NCBI RefSeq assembly: GCF_003182135.1
Contig: NZ_QGTL01000018.1
Coordinates: forward strand, 1-64,000
Source of the DNA: Nocardia neocaledoniensis
Lineage (GTDB): Bacteria > Actinomycetota > Actinomycetes > Mycobacteriales > Mycobacteriaceae
DNA: 64,000 nt
Direction: 5' to 3'
Numbering within the stretch: position 1 is the first letter of the stretch; each line of letters starts with the position of its first letter. A model generated the notes under the pieces. It was not told the DNA's origin. It searched no databases and saw nothing but the letters and a program-made list of their open reading frames with translations. A program made the position numbers and the translations under genes. Positions 61,891-64,000 of the stretch are shown here, in pieces.

Positions 61891-63045
61891 TCAGGACCGC
61901 GAGCTGGACTCCGATTGCAGGTTGGCCATGATGTCGGCGACCGAGAGGCGGGGAGCGCCTTCCTCTTCGGCGCGACGGCGGCGGCGGGAGCTGGTGCCGA
62001 CGGTGGGGGTGTCGGCGCTCGGCTTCGGGGCGGCGGGCCGGTCGGCCGTGCCGGTCGGGGTCGGTGCGCCGTTGCTCGGGGCGGGGGCGTCTTCCGTCGT
62101 CGATGCCGCCACGTCGGTGGCCGAGCCCGGAACCGTCGTGCCGGTGCCGGCGGTCGCGGCTGGAGCAGCCGGGAAGTCGCCGGTGGCCGGGGCGTTCGTG
62201 GCGGGGATGTCGCCGGTGGCCGGGGCGGTGGCCTTGGTGTCGGCCTCCGAGTCGGCGATGGGGTTGCCGTCGTTGTCGACCCGGCGGGTGTTCGGCGCAG
62301 AGAGGCGCGGCGGCGGGGTCTTGCCGTTGGCGGCGGGCTGCGGCGCCTGCTCGGTCTTCTGCGACTCCGCGTAATCGTCGAGCTGGACGGCGGAGGTCTC
62401 GGCGGTGACGGGGTCGTCGTAGGGGTCGGCGAAGTTGGCCGAAACCGGCTGCATGAACACCGGTTTCAGTGCGCTGGGCGGTTGCTGCCACGGGCCGAAC
62501 CACGCGGCGTTGGCATCCACCGGGCTATCCGGAAATTCATGATCCGCGTCGTCGAAGGCGTCGAAGTCGGCGGCGGGCAGGGCGTCGATCCGGACCGCGT
62601 CGGCCTGCAGAGCGGGCTGTTCCTCGGGTAGCGGGCCGTCGAAGAGGGCCTGCAGGTTCTGGCGCAGCAGCGCCAGCTCGGCGCGCAGGGCCGCGATCTC
62701 CGAGGCGTCGGCGCCGACCTCGGCGCGCACCCGCGCCTCGACACCCATCTCGTATTCGCGCCGCGCGTTGATCTCGCGCTCGAGCTGCAACTCGTACACC
62801 GTCTGGAGATCGCGCGCCTTGGCCTGGTCGACCGCTGCTTCCTTGCGGTACCTGGTGGCCGCGAGCGCGCCGATCACGGCTGCCCACAGCGCCGCTACCA
62901 GGCCCACGCGTACGTATTGGACGTTCTCGCTGAAGATCAGGAAAACGCTTGCTGTCAGACCGAGCAGGATGAGCACGCCGATGAAGAGCTTTCCCGCGTC
63001 GTCCCGCCGTCGACGGGGCGTTGAGCTACGGGAGGGTGAAACCAT
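61891..63045 (-). CDS. Rv3604c-like membrane protein with disordered tail
   Basis: The 384-residue protein has a basic N-terminus, two membrane segments (about residues 18-35 and 42-62), and a charged coiled coil (about 65-130). A long Pro/Ala/Thr-rich low-complexity region (about 215-340) follows. A short conserved end (RRRRAEEEGAPRLSVADIMANLQ) closes it. Its place between the panC cluster and folK equals Rv3604c. Layout suggests a cytoplasmic scaffold anchored in the membrane; the function is unknown. Confidence 0.8.
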   Translation of the reverse strand: MVSPSRSSTPRRRRDDAGKLFIGVLILLGLTASVFLIFSENVQYVRVGLVAALWAAVIGALAATRYRKEAAVDQAKARDLQTVYELQLEREINARREYEMGVEARVRAEVGADASEIAALRAELALLRQNLQALFDGPLPEEQPALQADAVRIDALPAADFDAFDDADHEFPDSPVDANAAWFGPWQQPPSALKPVFMQPVSANFADPYDDPVTAETSAVQLDDYAESQKTEQAPQPAANGKTPPPRLSAPNTRRVDNDGNPIADSEADTKATAPATGDIPATNAPATGDFPAAPAATAGTGTTVPGSATDVAASTTEDAPAPSNGAPTPTGTADRPAAPKPSADTPTVGTSSRRRRRAEEEGAPRLSVADIMANLQSESSSRS

Positions 63046-63113
63046 GTGGGCCAGGGTAGCCGGAAACTGCTGGTCGGCCCACCAAAGATCGCGGTGATTC
63101 CATTCGCAAATTG

Positions 63114-63587
63114 CTAGGTGGTAGCGGGCTCGTCCGGCGGTTCCTCCGGCGCGCGACAGCAGTACTCCAACCACAATGCCGCAGCAACCAGGGCAGAACC
63201 GGCGAACATGCCGACCACGGCGCCCGGCGAATCGGCGGCGGCCGCCGTCAGCGTGCCGCGCTGTGGGAATACCCACAGCAGGAATCCCAGCCACACGCCG
63301 GCGGCCAGCGAACCGACCTGCAGCGAGGCCTTGGCCAGCGCGACCGTGCGCGCCACATTGATCGGATGCAGTTCCTTCGGGCCGTCGCCGATCTTCTCCT
63401 CGGCGATCTTGGCCTTGATGACGAACCCGAGCGCCGCCTCGATCGCGGCGACCGGCAGCAGCGAGGCGCCCGCCGCCACCGAGATGGACGGGAACGTCGA
63501 ATACGCGAAACGGGTGCCGATCCACGCGATCGCGGCGGCCACCACGACGTTCAGCGCGAGGTCGAGGACCCGGGTCGGCTTCAGCAC
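63114..63587 (-). CDS. DUF3180 membrane protein
   Basis: The 157-residue protein has four membrane segments (about residues 8-28, 33-55, 82-104 and 115-138) with a conserved cytoplasmic GDGPKELHPINVARTVALAKAS between the second and third. It matches the DUF3180 family (Rv3605c), always next to folK in actinobacteria. The start is a GTG at 63587 overlapping the folK stop by seven bases. The function is unknown; the link with folate genes is positional only. Confidence 0.85.
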   Translation of the reverse strand: MLKPTRVLDLALNVVVAAAIAWIGTRFAYSTFPSISVAAGASLLPVAAIEAALGFVIKAKIAEEKIGDGPKELHPINVARTVALAKASLQVGSLAAGVWLGFLLWVFPQRGTLTAAAADSPGAVVGMFAGSALVAAALWLEYCCRAPEEPPDEPATT

Positions 63588-64000
63588 GGGCGGGCGCTCT
63601 CGTCGCGCAGCACGAGGTCGGTGCGCACAACCCCGGCGCGCTCGGCCGGATCGAGACCGGCGAGCAGGTCGGCGATCAGGACATCGTTCAGCACCGCCGA
63701 CGGCTCCACATCGAGCCAAGGGACCAGCACGAAGGCCCGGTTGTTGGCCTGCGGATGCGGCAGGATCAGCGCGGGGTCGCTGTCGCGGACGATGGCGGCG
63801 CCGCTCGCATCGGTGCAGCTCACCACGTCGACGTCGAGGGTGCGCGCGCCCCAGCGCACCTCGCGGACCCGGCCCGCCGCCTGCTCCAGATCCTGGCCGA
63901 AGCGCAGCCAGGCGTAGTCGTCGAAGGCCGGATCCTCGGCCAGCACAACGGCATTGAGGTAGTCGTCCTGGTCGACGCCGCCCCACGGGGCCGTGGTGTA
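63581..64000 (-). CDS. folK: hydroxymethyldihydropterin pyrophosphokinase, 5' part beyond window
   Basis: The visible 139 codons form the C-terminal part of HPPK: YTTAPWGGVDQDDYLNAVV, WLRFGQDLEQAAGRVREVRWGARTLDVDVV and LPHPQANNRAFVLVPWLDV. The HPPK signature has Ala where Pro is usual (GAR rather than GPR). HPPK transfers pyrophosphate from ATP to the pterin in folate synthesis. In M. tuberculosis it is Rv3606c, followed upstream by folB, folP, folE and ftsH, which should lie just past the right edge. Confidence 0.92.
   Translation of the reverse strand, partial: YTTAPWGGVDQDDYLNAVVLAEDPAFDDYAWLRFGQDLEQAAGRVREVRWGARTLDVDVVSCTDASGAAIVRDSDPALILPHPQANNRAFVLVPWLDVEPSAVLNDVLIADLLAGLDPAERAGVVRTDLVLRDESARPC

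Overview
This is a 64 kb stretch of very GC-rich DNA (about 70% by eye) from a mycolic-acid actinobacterium. Nocardia is the best guess: gene content and order follow the Mycobacterium tuberculosis blocks Rv3534c-Rv3538, Rv3540c-Rv3544c, Rv3573c-Rv3574 and Rv3579c-Rv3606c, while spacing, insertions and accessory genes resemble Nocardia or Rhodococcus. No tRNA, rRNA, CRISPR array, phage or insertion sequence was recognised. Names come from motifs and remembered family sequences; no database search was run.

Region 1 (1-17.6 kb) is a cholesterol/steroid catabolic locus. A truncated hsaE diverges from kstD and chsH3. After an unrelated block come ltp2-chsH1-chsH2-chsE2-chsE1-chsE3, an overlapping leftward operon, and the divergent repressor gene kstR. 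Boxes matching the KstR operator pattern TnnAACnnGTTnna lie in front of kstD (three exact copies), between kstR and the operon (one), and, unexpectedly, in front of a secreted lipase 36 kb away (53.6 kb). The block that splits the locus (3.3-9.8 kb) holds a MoxR/DUF58/DUF4129 membrane cluster, a ZapE/AFG1-type ATPase divergent from a TetR gene with a perfect palindrome between them, and a Nudix hydrolase.

Region 2 (17.7-25.4 kb) has a trehalose-6-phosphate phosphatase/GH15 fusion, a znuABC-type zinc importer behind a Zur-like box, an acyl-CoA dehydrogenase and a crotonase lacking both usual catalytic glutamates.

Region 3 (25.4-37.5 kb) is conserved housekeeping: the leftward carD-ispD-ispF-cysS-rlmB operon, the lpqE lipoprotein, radA (the disA gene expected next to it is absent here), carbonic anhydrase, mutY, the haem-degrading mhuD, and a compact cobalamin riboswitch in front of cbtB-cbtA.

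Region 4 (37.5-49.8 kb) is accessory: OsmC, a START-like protein, an azoreductase/guanidinium-type exporter operon with its TetR and two matching operators, an ABC exporter, a two-component system, a VWA protein, two DUF1877 paralogues, an MFS pump, an AraC regulator broken by an amber codon, a frameshifted SHOCT membrane protein and a luciferase-like oxidoreductase.

Region 5 (49.8-64 kb) is again conserved: clpC1, the KstR-box lipase, a DUF1772 protein, an FHA/HTH regulator, lsr2, lysS, a rhodanese and cysteine dioxygenase pair, coaX, panD, panC, a DUF2520 protein, Rv3604c- and Rv3605c-like proteins, and a truncated folK. The most striking signal is in front of the cysteine dioxygenase: an extended -10 box, a leaderless 13-codon reading frame containing Cys-Cys, and four mutually exclusive stem segments. 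This looks like a cysteine-sensing ribosome-mediated attenuator.
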